A stretch of DNA of 64,000 bases from Caldilineaceae bacterium (GTDB lineage Bacteria; Chloroflexota; Anaerolineae; Caldilineales; Caldilineaceae). Position numbers and translations under genes: made by a program. Under the pieces are notes generated by a model. The model was not told the origin of the DNA, did not search any database, and saw only the letters and a list, made by a program, of their open reading frames with translations. The DNA lies in the NCBI GenBank assembly GCA_022842065.1, contig JALHQH010000017.1, forward strand, positions 86,182-150,181, in the 5' to 3' direction. Below are positions 43,897 through 51,281 of the stretch, piece after piece. The first letter of the stretch is position 1. The number at the start of each line of letters is the position of its first letter.

Positions 43897-45949
43897 CACG
43901 ACGACGTTACCGCCGTTAGGTGACTTTGCCTATCAGGCAGAGCGCCTGCTCGCCACCGACAGTAAGATGTCACAGATCCTAGTGGTGCGCGATCCAGCCG
44001 GGCGCGCCCTGATCCTGAAAATTGCGGCGACGGCCCACCAACTGCAGTGTGCATCGAACCGCCAAGCGATTTACAACTCGGTGCGCTGGCTGGAACGCAT
44101 CCCGCCCCATCCGGGCATTGCCACCTTACAGCCGATTGCCTATAAGCGCGTAGCACCAGCCAACCCAGGGCCAAGCGATCCTGCCATTTATGTCGCCGCA
44201 TTGGCCGAGTGGCCGGGCACGCCGGAATTTGTGGTGATGGACTATCTGGCCGGCGGCACGCTGAGCGATCTTGTGCGCAAACGCCCGCTGCCCGGCAAAG
44301 TGTTACTTTGGCTCATCTATCGGCTGGCGCAGACGATAGCCCATTTGCACCAGCATGGCTGTGTCCACCGTGACCTCAAACCAGAGAACATTCTCTTTGG
44401 GCAACCACCACGACAGGTACCATCATTACAAGCATTACAGCCCGTTCTTATCGACTTTGGGGTTGCCGCCGGGGTGGGCGAACTGAAGCTCATTTGTGGT
44501 TCGCGGCTATGGCTGGCCCCCGAATTACAGCGTGCCAATGAACAGCAGTTGCTGACAGTCGACCCGGCGTGGGACATCTATGCCCTGGGGTTGATCAGCT
44601 GCTACATCCTCTCTGGTCTACGGCCCCGACGCAATGCCTACACCTATCAGGATTGTCTGGATTATCAGGCGCGCGTCTTCGCTGCGCTTGACGAAGAATG
44701 GTCAACACAAGAGGATGCGGCGGACGGCGTTAGGGCGCGCTTAGCGCAGTTGTTACAACAGGCCCTGGCCCAGGAACCAGCAAGTCGGCCCCAAGCCACT
44801 ACACTGGCCACGGAAGTCGGACGATTGTTAAGTGAGGTGGTCGGTGGCCGCGAAGTTAGCCCGCAGCCGGCAAAGGTCAGCGCCGCGGCGGGCCACCAAC
44901 CGCTGGCCGGCAATGATCCGCCCTTGCCGGCGGCACAGCGGGCATTGGCAGCGGCACCGCCACCGGGGTACCGCACCATGCTGCCCGCTGAAGTAGCCCA
45001 GCCCTATGCGACCACGCCAGTGCGCCCAACGCCGGTTACCGCGGCACCGGCGCCGGTACTTGTCACTGCCAGCCCCACCCCCTATGCCCCTCCGGCCGGC
45101 TGGCGACGCAAGCTGCAAAACCGCTATACCGTGGGTGCAGTCAGCTTGGGTTTACTACTGCTCTTGCTTTTTGTGATCATCGGTGGCAATCGCGAACCAC
45201 AGGCAAATGCGGCGGCAGTTGGGGCAGCCGCTGTGCATACAGCACAAATCAGTGTACACACACCGGCGGTTGGCGTGACGATCCAGACCGGCACACCGGC
45301 TGCAGTCACCCAGCCTGGGCCTGCTGGGGCGGACCCAACAGCGACCGCACCTGCCCCAACCCTGGCCGCATTGCCCAGCATTGCCACCACGCCCGCCCGC
45401 GACACAACATCGATTCCCACATTGGCCCCCCTTGCGCCGACAGGCACTGTGCAACCAACGCTAGCCTCATTACCGCTCGTCGCGGCCCTACGCGCCCTGC
45501 CGACCCCGAGTGTCACTTTCTCGCCAACTCCGCGACCGACGCCGGCGACCAGCCCCACGCCAGACCACACACCAACCGTGCGCGCCGCCAGCCCAGCCCC
45601 CCCATCAGTAAACCTGCTGCGCCCGGCCGATAATGAAGTGAGTAGTACGCCGCGCGTTGCCTTTATGTGGGAAAGTGCAGATCAGCCGCTGCGCGCCACG
45701 CAATGTTTTGAGCTGGTCTTTTGGGCTGAACAAAATCCGCAGGATCAGCGCTCGCCGGTGGGGGCGAGCCGCGCAAGCCAACATACCGTCAACTTTGCCA
45801 CGCTTCTTGACAGCAGCGACCCCCTCTTACGGCAGTTAGCGCGCAGTGTAGAGGGCTTTTTGTGGGGGGTCCGTGTAGTTGACTGCGCCAATCCCCGCAC
45901 TGTTGTGCAAGATAGCAGTGACAGTCGCCACTATACTTATCAGCCATGA
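43889..45949 (+). CDS. Transmembrane Ser/Thr protein kinase
   Basis: The 686-aa product has a eukaryotic-type kinase domain: Lys44 (ALILKIAATA), HRDLKPENILF with Asp162, IDFGVAAG and WLAPELQ, then a Pro-rich linker, a TM helix (about 417-436) and an extracytoplasmic Thr/Pro-rich stalk ending in a beta-type domain (SSTPRVAFMWESADQPLRATQCFEL). The ATG at 43889 overlaps the stop of the FHA gene; longer starts to 43832 are possible. The ectodomain lacks PASTA repeats. It overlaps the phosphatase gene by four bases (ATGA). Confidence 0.93.
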   Translation: MASTTTLPPLGDFAYQAERLLATDSKMSQILVVRDPAGRALILKIAATAHQLQCASNRQAIYNSVRWLERIPPHPGIATLQPIAYKRVAPANPGPSDPAIYVAALAEWPGTPEFVVMDYLAGGTLSDLVRKRPLPGKVLLWLIYRLAQTIAHLHQHGCVHRDLKPENILFGQPPRQVPSLQALQPVLIDFGVAAGVGELKLICGSRLWLAPELQRANEQQLLTVDPAWDIYALGLISCYILSGLRPRRNAYTYQDCLDYQARVFAALDEEWSTQEDAADGVRARLAQLLQQALAQEPASRPQATTLATEVGRLLSEVVGGREVSPQPAKVSAAAGHQPLAGNDPPLPAAQRALAAAPPPGYRTMLPAEVAQPYATTPVRPTPVTAAPAPVLVTASPTPYAPPAGWRRKLQNRYTVGAVSLGLLLLLLFVIIGGNREPQANAAAVGAAAVHTAQISVHTPAVGVTIQTGTPAAVTQPGPAGADPTATAPAPTLAALPSIATTPARDTTSIPTLAPLAPTGTVQPTLASLPLVAALRALPTPSVTFSPTPRPTPATSPTPDHTPTVRAASPAPPSVNLLRPADNEVSSTPRVAFMWESADQPLRATQCFELVFWAEQNPQDQRSPVGASRASQHTVNFATLLDSSDPLLRQLARSVEGFLWGVRVVDCANPRTVVQDSSDSRHYTYQP

Positions 45950-46920
45950 CTAACCCAATGACACCTCAGATCGGTTTACGCAGCCACCAGGGCAAACGAG
46001 GCACAGAGAATGATGACCACGCCACCTGGTTTGTTGTGGAGCGGCCAGATCGGGGCTGCACAGTCTATGTGGCAGCAGTGGCCGATGGCGTTACCTCAAC
46101 GACGGGTGGGGCACAGGCCAGCCGCATTGCCGTGGAAGCACTGGAGGCCGCCCTGCGCGAGCCGCCCGATCCACAAGAAACTATCTCCGAATGGCTAGCT
46201 GGGGCGATTCAACATGCCAATGAAGAGATCCTCTTTGAAGCCAAACGCCAGCCGGAATGGCAAGGGATGAGCACCACCTTGGTCGTCGCCGCGTTGGCCG
46301 GCAGCAAGCTCTATGTGCTCCACTTGGGTGACAGCCGCGCCTATTTTATTGACAATCAGCAACTTCATCAATTGACCACCGACCATACATGGGCCCAAGC
46401 GGCCGTTAATGCCGGGACGATGTCTGTGATTGAGGCGGAGCGCCATCCAGGTCGTCACCAGTTGCAACGGTACCTGGGCGGACAACATCAGCTCAATATC
46501 GCCCGTGGGATCATCGATCCCAGCACCGGACAGCTCGAAGAATATATGCAGACTTGCCCTGGTGATCGGATCTTACTCTGCACCGATGGCATCCACCACC
46601 GCTTGCCGGCGGCTACGATCTGGCAGTTGATCAATGAATATCGCGATGCACCACAGGCCGGGGTAGAGGCGCTGGTGACAGCCGCCATTGCCAGCGGCGA
46701 GATCGATGACATTACAGCGCTTTTGTTTACAACGACCATACAACCACCGCCCCCATCCCCGCCCAGCGCCTTTCCGCTTGACGCCGATGCTACCGTTGGC
46801 GCGGATCCCTTGGAGAGCTACCCAACCCCACCACCAGCGCGCAGTTTGTCACCAGCGCGCTGGTTAACCGCGGTGGCCTTTGTCTTAGTCATCCTCACCC
46901 TCTATCTACTCTACCGTTAA
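45946..46920 (+). CDS. PP2C-family Ser/Thr phosphatase with C-terminal TM helix
   Basis: The 324-aa product shows PP2C motifs: SHQGKRGTENDDH, VAAVADGVTSTTGGAQAS, GMSTTLVVAAL, LHLGDSRAYF, LTTDHTW, LLCTDGIHH and GEIDDITALLF, with Asp residues for two metals. A single C-terminal membrane helix (WLTAVAFVLVILTLYLLYR) tethers it beside the kinase. It would reverse the action of the kinase at 43889, with which it shares an operon. Confidence 0.94.
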   Translation: MTNPMTPQIGLRSHQGKRGTENDDHATWFVVERPDRGCTVYVAAVADGVTSTTGGAQASRIAVEALEAALREPPDPQETISEWLAGAIQHANEEILFEAKRQPEWQGMSTTLVVAALAGSKLYVLHLGDSRAYFIDNQQLHQLTTDHTWAQAAVNAGTMSVIEAERHPGRHQLQRYLGGQHQLNIARGIIDPSTGQLEEYMQTCPGDRILLCTDGIHHRLPAATIWQLINEYRDAPQAGVEALVTAAIASGEIDDITALLFTTTIQPPPPSPPSAFPLDADATVGADPLESYPTPPPARSLSPARWLTAVAFVLVILTLYLLYR

Positions 46921-46934
46921 TGCTTCAGTGTGTC

Positions 46935-47000
46935 AGGTGCGTCGCACTGTCCAAATGGTGAGCGTATGTGCCACTTCGCGCTGGACAGTGCGACGCACCT
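46935..47000. terminator. 18-bp perfect hairpin after the phosphatase gene
   Basis: AGGTGCGTCGCACTGTCC (46935-46952) is inverted exactly at 46983-47000 with a 30-base loop. It probably ends the signalling operon; no T-run follows. Confidence 0.65.
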
Positions 47001-47057
47001 AAATACGCAGTTTTGCCTGCTGGGAAAGCTGGATCGCGCCATTCAACCGCAGTATAA

Positions 47058-47119
47058 CGCGTAAAAACAAGCACACCGGCGCACGCGATCGCGTGCGCCG
47101 GTGTGCTTGTTTTTACGCG
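47058..47119. repeat. 62-bp perfect palindrome
   Basis: The sequence 47058-47119 equals its own reverse complement, with outer CGCGTAAAAACAAGC, inner CGCACGCG/CGCGTGCG and no loop. It lies between the signalling operon and the peptide-locus promoter. The GTTTTTACG edge on both strands could make it a bidirectional terminator. Confidence 0.9.
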
Positions 47120-47163
47120 CCACCTCACTGTTGCTGGCCTTCGTTCACCGCTCATTCGCCAAT

Positions 47164-47249
47164 CTATCAGCGCGGCGCCAATCTAACAGCAAATGGGGGG
47201 AAAGTTTCAGAAAAAGAGCCTACATTTGCTCGCCGCCCCAGGATACAAT
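47164..47249 (+). promoter_or_regulatory. Operator/promoter A of the peptide locus
   Basis: CTATCAG (47164-47170), CTAACAG (47183-47189) and GTTTCAGAAA (47204 on) end in G at 19- and 21-bp steps. ATTTG follows at 47224-47228, then 15 bp and the -10 box TACAAT (47244-47249). The same layout stands before 48264, 49764 and 52823. Confidence 0.75.
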
Positions 47250-47376
47250 GAGGACACAGCAGCAGACAACAAAAGCAAACAATAGCTAACAACGCTGATA
47301 TTTGCCCAACAAGTCAACTGTTCACATATCACACCAATGCTTACGGTCGATTACCCATCTACAAAAGGAGACACAC

Positions 47377-47529
47377 ATGTTACACAAGAATGATTTCGCC
47401 CTGGAACAACTCGAAGAACGCCTGGAAATGCTCTGGATTTTCGTCCCGTACGTGGCCACCTGCTACAAGAAAGTCTGGTTCGTCACGATTCCTTACCCTT
47501 GCATCAAATGGCGCTGGATCTGGGTCTAA
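47377..47529 (+). CDS. Precursor-like peptide 1 (50 aa)
   Basis: The N-terminal 19 residues (MLHKNDFALEQLEERLEML) form an acidic amphipathic leader, as in RRE-recognised RiPP precursors. The core (residues 20-50: WIFVPYVATCYKKVW followed by FVTIPYPCIKWRWIWV) is aromatic and cationic with Cys29 and Cys42. AAGGAG precedes the ATG. Copies 2 and 3 follow at about 196-200-bp steps, then genes for an RRE-like/site-2-protease-like peptidase, thiol oxidoreductase and exporter. The likely product is a disulfide-linked beta-hairpin peptide (inference). Confidence 0.88.
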   Translation: MLHKNDFALEQLEERLEMLWIFVPYVATCYKKVWFVTIPYPCIKWRWIWV

Positions 47530-47572
47530 CCAACCAACTAATCAACCAACCAACTATCAAAAGGAGACACAC

Positions 47573-47725
47573 ATGTTACACAAGAATGATTTCGCCCTGG
47601 AACAACTCGAAGAACGCCTGGAAATGCTCTGGATCTTCGTCCCGTACGTGGCCACCTGCTACAAGAAAGTCTGGTTCGTCACGATTCCTTATCCTTGCAT
47701 CAAATGGCGCTGGATCTGGGTCTAA
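47573..47725 (+). CDS. Precursor-like peptide 2 (50 aa)
   Basis: The amino-acid sequence equals that of peptide 1; DNA differs at a few third positions (ATT/ATC, TAC/TAT). AAAAGGAG precedes the start. The 43-bp gap from peptide 1 is an AACC/AACT-rich stretch. Two encoded copies of one peptide raise dosage, as seen in several bacteriocin loci. Confidence 0.88.
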   Translation: MLHKNDFALEQLEERLEMLWIFVPYVATCYKKVWFVTIPYPCIKWRWIWV

Positions 47726-47772
47726 CCAACTAACTAACTAACCAACGAACGAACCATCAAAAGGAAACCACC

Positions 47773-47925
47773 ATGTTGCACAAGAACGATTTCGCCCTGG
47801 AACAACTCGAAGAACGCCTGGAAATGCTCTGCATCTACGTCCCGTACGTGGCCACCTGCTACAAGAAGGTCTGGTTCGTCTACATTCCTTACCCCTGTGT
47901 CAAGTACTATCGCTTCTGCTTCTAA
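47773..47925 (+). CDS. Precursor-like peptide 3 (50 aa, four-Cys variant)
   Basis: The leader is the same but the core differs: Trp20 and Trp49 of the other two copies are both Cys here, and the end reads CVKYYRFCF. It thus has Cys at 20, 29, 42 and 49. The paired change suggests that 20 and 49 face each other, so this variant may hold two disulfides (20-49, 29-42). AAAAGGAA precedes the start. Confidence 0.87.
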   Translation: MLHKNDFALEQLEERLEMLCIYVPYVATCYKKVWFVYIPYPCVKYYRFCF

Positions 47926-48076
47926 GCCCATGATTACTGACTACGGTCTGCCCGCTCCCGCAAGGGGCAGACCAGTCAGTCCTCGCCATTGACAGATACG
48001 CTTCAAGCAAAAACAGACAGTTAGGCTGACCAGCAAAGCAGCGGGGTAGGCCATGCCGATAGTACACAATGTTCCG

Positions 48077-48110
48077 AAAAGAGGAACCTGCGGGCGCAGG
48101 TTCCTCTTTT
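48077..48110 (+). terminator. Intrinsic terminator after the precursor genes
   Basis: AAAAGAGGAACCTGC (48077-48091) pairs perfectly with GCAGGTTCCTCTTTT (48096-48110); more T follow. It closes the three-peptide transcript. Confidence 0.92.
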
Positions 48111-48129
48111 AATTTTTCCATTTAACCTT

Positions 48130-48215
48130 CTATCGTCCCCTGGTCAATCTTATAGCAAAAACTGGCCTTTTGGTAGAAAGCCAGCATCGTTTGGCGAGCG
48201 GGATTGCAGTAAAGT
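48130..48215 (+). promoter_or_regulatory. Operator/promoter B of the peptide locus
   Basis: CTATCGT (48130-48136), CTTATAG (48149-48155) and TTGGTAGAAA (48170 on) at 19- and 21-bp steps, then GTTTG (48189-48193) and a -10-like TAAAGT (48210-48215). Same order as operators A, C and D. Confidence 0.7.
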
Positions 48216-48263
48216 TAGCGCAACAGCAATTTGATTAGCGAAGAGCAAAAAGGAGCGCACCCA

Positions 48264-49604
48264 ATGACAACCACCCACGCCAGTGTCGCAATTACCCATA
48301 CCACCGGGCTGCTGTTGCGGCCAGGCATCCAGATCGTCGCCTTTGATAGCAGCACGCAGGAGAAGAGCTTCCGCGTCGAGCTGACCGATGGCCGCCATTT
48401 CCAGATCAATGAGCGCCTTTATCACCTGTTGGAAAGTTTGCGCACACCGGCAACGGTTGAGGAACTTGCCGCCGCGTTTCAAGCCCGCACGGGGAATAGC
48501 ATCGCCCTTGATCAATTGACGGCGCTCTGCACACAACTGTTAGCGCAAGGGTTGCTCAACCAAGCAGGTGATGATCTGGACCAGCCGGTAAAAGCGGTGA
48601 CACCCAAAGCTTATCTAGGGATGCACTTCCGCCGTACCCTATTGAGTGCGGAGCGGCTTGCGCCGCTCGCACGCCTCTTGCAGGGTGCCTTTCAGTGGCC
48701 AGTGGCAATTCCCTTGCTCAGCCTGATCGCGATAGCCCACTTTTTTGCCTACTGGGCCATCAGCTTACAACCAGAGCTCAAGCTTGAACTATTTACCGGA
48801 CCGCTCCTGACCGCGCTGGTGCTTTTTAGCATCTTCCTCCACGAAATCGGTCATGTTGCGGCCTGTCGGCGTTGGAATTGCCCCCACGGGCCACTCGGCT
48901 TTGGGCTCTACTTTTCGATGCCGATCTTTTATGTCGATGTCACGCAAGCCTGGCGGTTAACCCGCCGCCAGCGCGCCATGGTTGATGTCGGTGGGGTCTA
49001 CCTGCAGTTGCTCTGCACGCCGCTGGCGTTGCTGCTATACTGGTTGACCGGCGATCCGACCTTTCTCATGGTCATTGTCGCCATCGACATGCTCGTGCTT
49101 TATAACTTTGAACCGATTATGAAGCTTGACGGCTACTGGCTACTCTCTGATCTGACGGGTGTCCCCAATCTGCATAACCGCACCAGTGAAGCGGCATTGA
49201 ATGTTGGCAAGTGGCTCTTGCGTAAGATCACCCTGCGCGTGCCGGCGCCGACGACCTCCCCCTTCAGCCAATGGTCATGGTCGGTACGCACGATCATCTG
49301 GATCTATCTCGCGATCTCGACCGTGATCTGGCCGCTCTTTATGCTCTTCTGGCTGCCCATGCTCTGGCAAGCGCTGCTGGCCTATCCGGCCCTGGTCTAC
49401 AATGCCTTGCTGGCCCTAGGCACGGCCACGGGCACGGGTGATTTGGGGGGCATCTTTACCCAGTTGGGCGTACTTTTCATGCCGACCCTGATTATGCTTG
49501 GTCTAAGCTTTGAGCTAAAGCGGCTTGCGGCCAAGTTGTACAGCGGCTGGCAACAACGACGGCAGCAGCGGATCCCGCTGGCGACGGTGCCGGCAACAGC
49601 ATAA
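48264..49604 (+). CDS. PqqD/RRE-like domain fused to site-2-protease-like membrane peptidase
   Basis: The 446-aa product has an N-terminal winged-helix region like PqqD/RiPP recognition elements (about residues 8-95, FRVELTDGRHFQINERLYHLLESL, TVEELAAAFQ). A polytopic M50-like domain follows, with zinc motif His193-Glu-Ile-Gly-His197 and NFEPIMKLDGYW, whose Asp289 is the third ligand of site-2 proteases. AAGGAG precedes the ATG at 48264. The likely role is binding the LEQLEERLEML leader and cutting it at the membrane, like YydH-type putative peptide zinc metalloproteases. No radical-SAM or cyclase gene is present. Confidence 0.87.
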   Translation: MTTTHASVAITHTTGLLLRPGIQIVAFDSSTQEKSFRVELTDGRHFQINERLYHLLESLRTPATVEELAAAFQARTGNSIALDQLTALCTQLLAQGLLNQAGDDLDQPVKAVTPKAYLGMHFRRTLLSAERLAPLARLLQGAFQWPVAIPLLSLIAIAHFFAYWAISLQPELKLELFTGPLLTALVLFSIFLHEIGHVAACRRWNCPHGPLGFGLYFSMPIFYVDVTQAWRLTRRQRAMVDVGGVYLQLLCTPLALLLYWLTGDPTFLMVIVAIDMLVLYNFEPIMKLDGYWLLSDLTGVPNLHNRTSEAALNVGKWLLRKITLRVPAPTTSPFSQWSWSVRTIIWIYLAISTVIWPLFMLFWLPMLWQALLAYPALVYNALLALGTATGTGDLGGIFTQLGVLFMPTLIMLGLSFELKRLAAKLYSGWQQRRQQRIPLATVPATA

Positions 49605-49629
49605 GCGCCACGCAACAGCGAGCCATCGT

Positions 49630-49715
49630 CTATCAGCAGTCCGCTCGATTGATAGCCAAATCCATCCCACTTGATAGAAAGTCGGATGGATTTGCGCTTG
49701 TGATTACCCTATACT
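49630..49715 (+). promoter_or_regulatory. Operator/promoter C of the peptide locus
   Basis: CTATCAG (49630-49636), TTGATAG (49649-49655) and TTGATAGAAA (49671 on) at 19- and 22-bp steps; ATTTG at 49690-49694; 15 bp; TATACT -10 box (49710-49715). The best-preserved of the four sites. Confidence 0.8.
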
Positions 49716-49763
49716 AGGGACAGCAGCAGATCAGCGCAACATCTGGAGAAAGGAACCTTCACC

Positions 49764-50387
49764 ATGCTCACGAACAATCACACCCAACGCGACTACCTCC
49801 TCCTGCGCGAGCAGCCATTGCCAACGCCCCAACGCCCAGACCGACAACGTTGGTTACGACGCGGTGGGATCGTCCTCTTAAGCCTGTTGACCCTGGCAAT
49901 CGGCTGGATTTTGATTGTAAACCTTTTCTTGAATGGGCTACCGGCCGGCCAGGTTGCCCCTGCGTTTAGCGGCACCACCTTGGATGGTCAGCCAGTTGAC
50001 TTAGCCGCCTATCACACGCAGCCTGTCATGTTAACCTTCTGGTCCCCCGACTGTTTTGCCTGTCGCGAAGAGCTGCCCACCTTGCAAGTATTATCCACCG
50101 ACCCCAGCAACGCGATGCAGTTGATTACCGTGGTCAGTCATATGGCGGAAGCAGATGTGCGCCAATTTGTGGCCGAAGCGGGCTTGACCTTTCCGGTGAT
50201 TGTGGACGAAGCCGGCACGATTGCCCAGCGCTATGAAGTCAGCGGCATCCCCTTTACCTACTTTATCGGTCCAGATGGCCTGATCGACCAGGCGGTCATC
50301 GGGGCAGGAGGCGCTGGGGTGTTGGAGAGTACGCTATCAGCATGGCTCTATAGTTGCCAGATTGATGAAGTTTGCAGCGTAGAGTAA
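49764..50387 (+). CDS. Membrane-anchored TlpA-like thiol oxidoreductase
   Basis: The 207-aa product has one TM helix (about residues 36-57), then a thioredoxin/AhpC-TSA fold with active site Cys97-Phe-Ala-Cys100 (WSPDCFACREELPTLQ), FTYFIGPDGLIDQ containing the cis-Pro (GIPFTYF), on the outer face. A further Cys pair is near the end (YSCQIDEVCSVE). In this locus it probably forms or reshuffles disulfides in the exported peptides. It shares a transcript with the ABC transporter genes. Confidence 0.88.
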   Translation: MLTNNHTQRDYLLLREQPLPTPQRPDRQRWLRRGGIVLLSLLTLAIGWILIVNLFLNGLPAGQVAPAFSGTTLDGQPVDLAAYHTQPVMLTFWSPDCFACREELPTLQVLSTDPSNAMQLITVVSHMAEADVRQFVAEAGLTFPVIVDEAGTIAQRYEVSGIPFTYFIGPDGLIDQAVIGAGGAGVLESTLSAWLYSCQIDEVCSVE

Positions 50388-50431
50388 GTGACAAGCTCAA
50401 CGAATTTTATTCTGAACACAAGAGGCAGGCC

Positions 50432-51148
50432 ATGAAAACGCAGACGAACAGCTATCAACCACAGCAGCCGGTGATTGACATTGCGCAGATGACCAAAAGT
50501 TATCGCATGGGGGCCAATGAAGTCCATGCCCTGCGCGGGGTCTCCCTCACCATCCAACCTGGTGAGTATGTCGCCATCATCGGGGCGAGTGGTTCGGGCA
50601 AGAGCACGTTGATGAACATGATCGGTCTGCTCGACCGCCCTTCCACCGGTGCTTACCATCTGCAGGGCATTGAAGTAAGTCGGATGGAAAAGGCGCAACT
50701 GGCGACGCTGCGCAACCGCGAGATTGGCTTCATCTTTCAGCGTTTTCATCTCTTGCCCCGCACTCCAGCACAACGGCAGGTTGAACTGCCCCTCTTTTAT
50801 GCCGGCGTGCCCAGTACGCAGGCCGCCAAGCTGGCCAAAGAGGCGCTCACCCGCGTTGGCCTCGGCGAACGCACCCACCACCGCCCCGATGAACTTTCCG
50901 GTGGTCAGCAACAGCGGGTGGCAATTGCCCGAGCACTGGTCACCCGCCCCAGCCTACTCTTGGCCGACGAGCCAACGGGTGCCCTCGATTCCAAGACTGG
51001 CGAAGATGTGCTGCGCCTCTTCAAAGAGCTCCACCAACAAGGCATGACCCTGGTCGTCGTCACCCACGACATGAGCGTCGCCAAACGGGCCGGCCGCATC
51101 ATCATGCTCAGCGACGGCGAAGTGGTGAAGGATGAGTATCAGCATTAA
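50432..51148 (+). CDS. MacB/LolD-type ABC transporter ATPase
   Basis: The 238-aa product has Walker A GASGSGKSTLMNMIG, Q-loop GFIFQRFHLL, signature LSGGQQQRVAIARAL, Walker B LLLADEPTGALD and H-loop VVVTHD. AGAGG precedes the ATG at 50432; a longer frame opens at 50372. It pairs with the permease at 51282 and the HlyD-type protein at 52823 as a tripartite-like peptide exporter. Confidence 0.94.
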   Translation: MKTQTNSYQPQQPVIDIAQMTKSYRMGANEVHALRGVSLTIQPGEYVAIIGASGSGKSTLMNMIGLLDRPSTGAYHLQGIEVSRMEKAQLATLRNREIGFIFQRFHLLPRTPAQRQVELPLFYAGVPSTQAAKLAKEALTRVGLGERTHHRPDELSGGQQQRVAIARALVTRPSLLLADEPTGALDSKTGEDVLRLFKELHQQGMTLVVVTHDMSVAKRAGRIIMLSDGEVVKDEYQH

Positions 51149-51257
51149 AACGTGAAACGTGAAACATGATGCGTAAAACGTAAATACGTCTTCCAATCGC
51201 TCACGTTTCATATCTCACGCATCACGTTTCACGCATCATGTTTCACGTTTCACGCAT
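51149..51257. repeat. Hairpin built from iterated CGTGAAAC-type words
   Basis: ACGTGAAACGTGAAACATGATGCGT (left) faces ACGCATCATGTTTCACGTTTCACG (right, about 51231-51254), with more ATCACGTTTCACGC words between. Same design as the word-hairpins elsewhere but with a different word. Confidence 0.8.
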
Positions 51258-51281
51258 CTCTACATCCCGGAGGATAGCCCA

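Noticed and set aside
47526..47572. AACC/AACT-rich stretches between the precursor genes as binding sites
   Set aside because: They look like simple-sequence slippage products between the gene copies; length and order differ between the two gaps.
47377..47925. Repeated ~196-bp units as a possible CRISPR or tandem DNA repeat
   Set aside because: The repeated part is a translated 50-aa frame with ribosome-binding sites and mostly silent differences; there are no short repeats with unique spacers.
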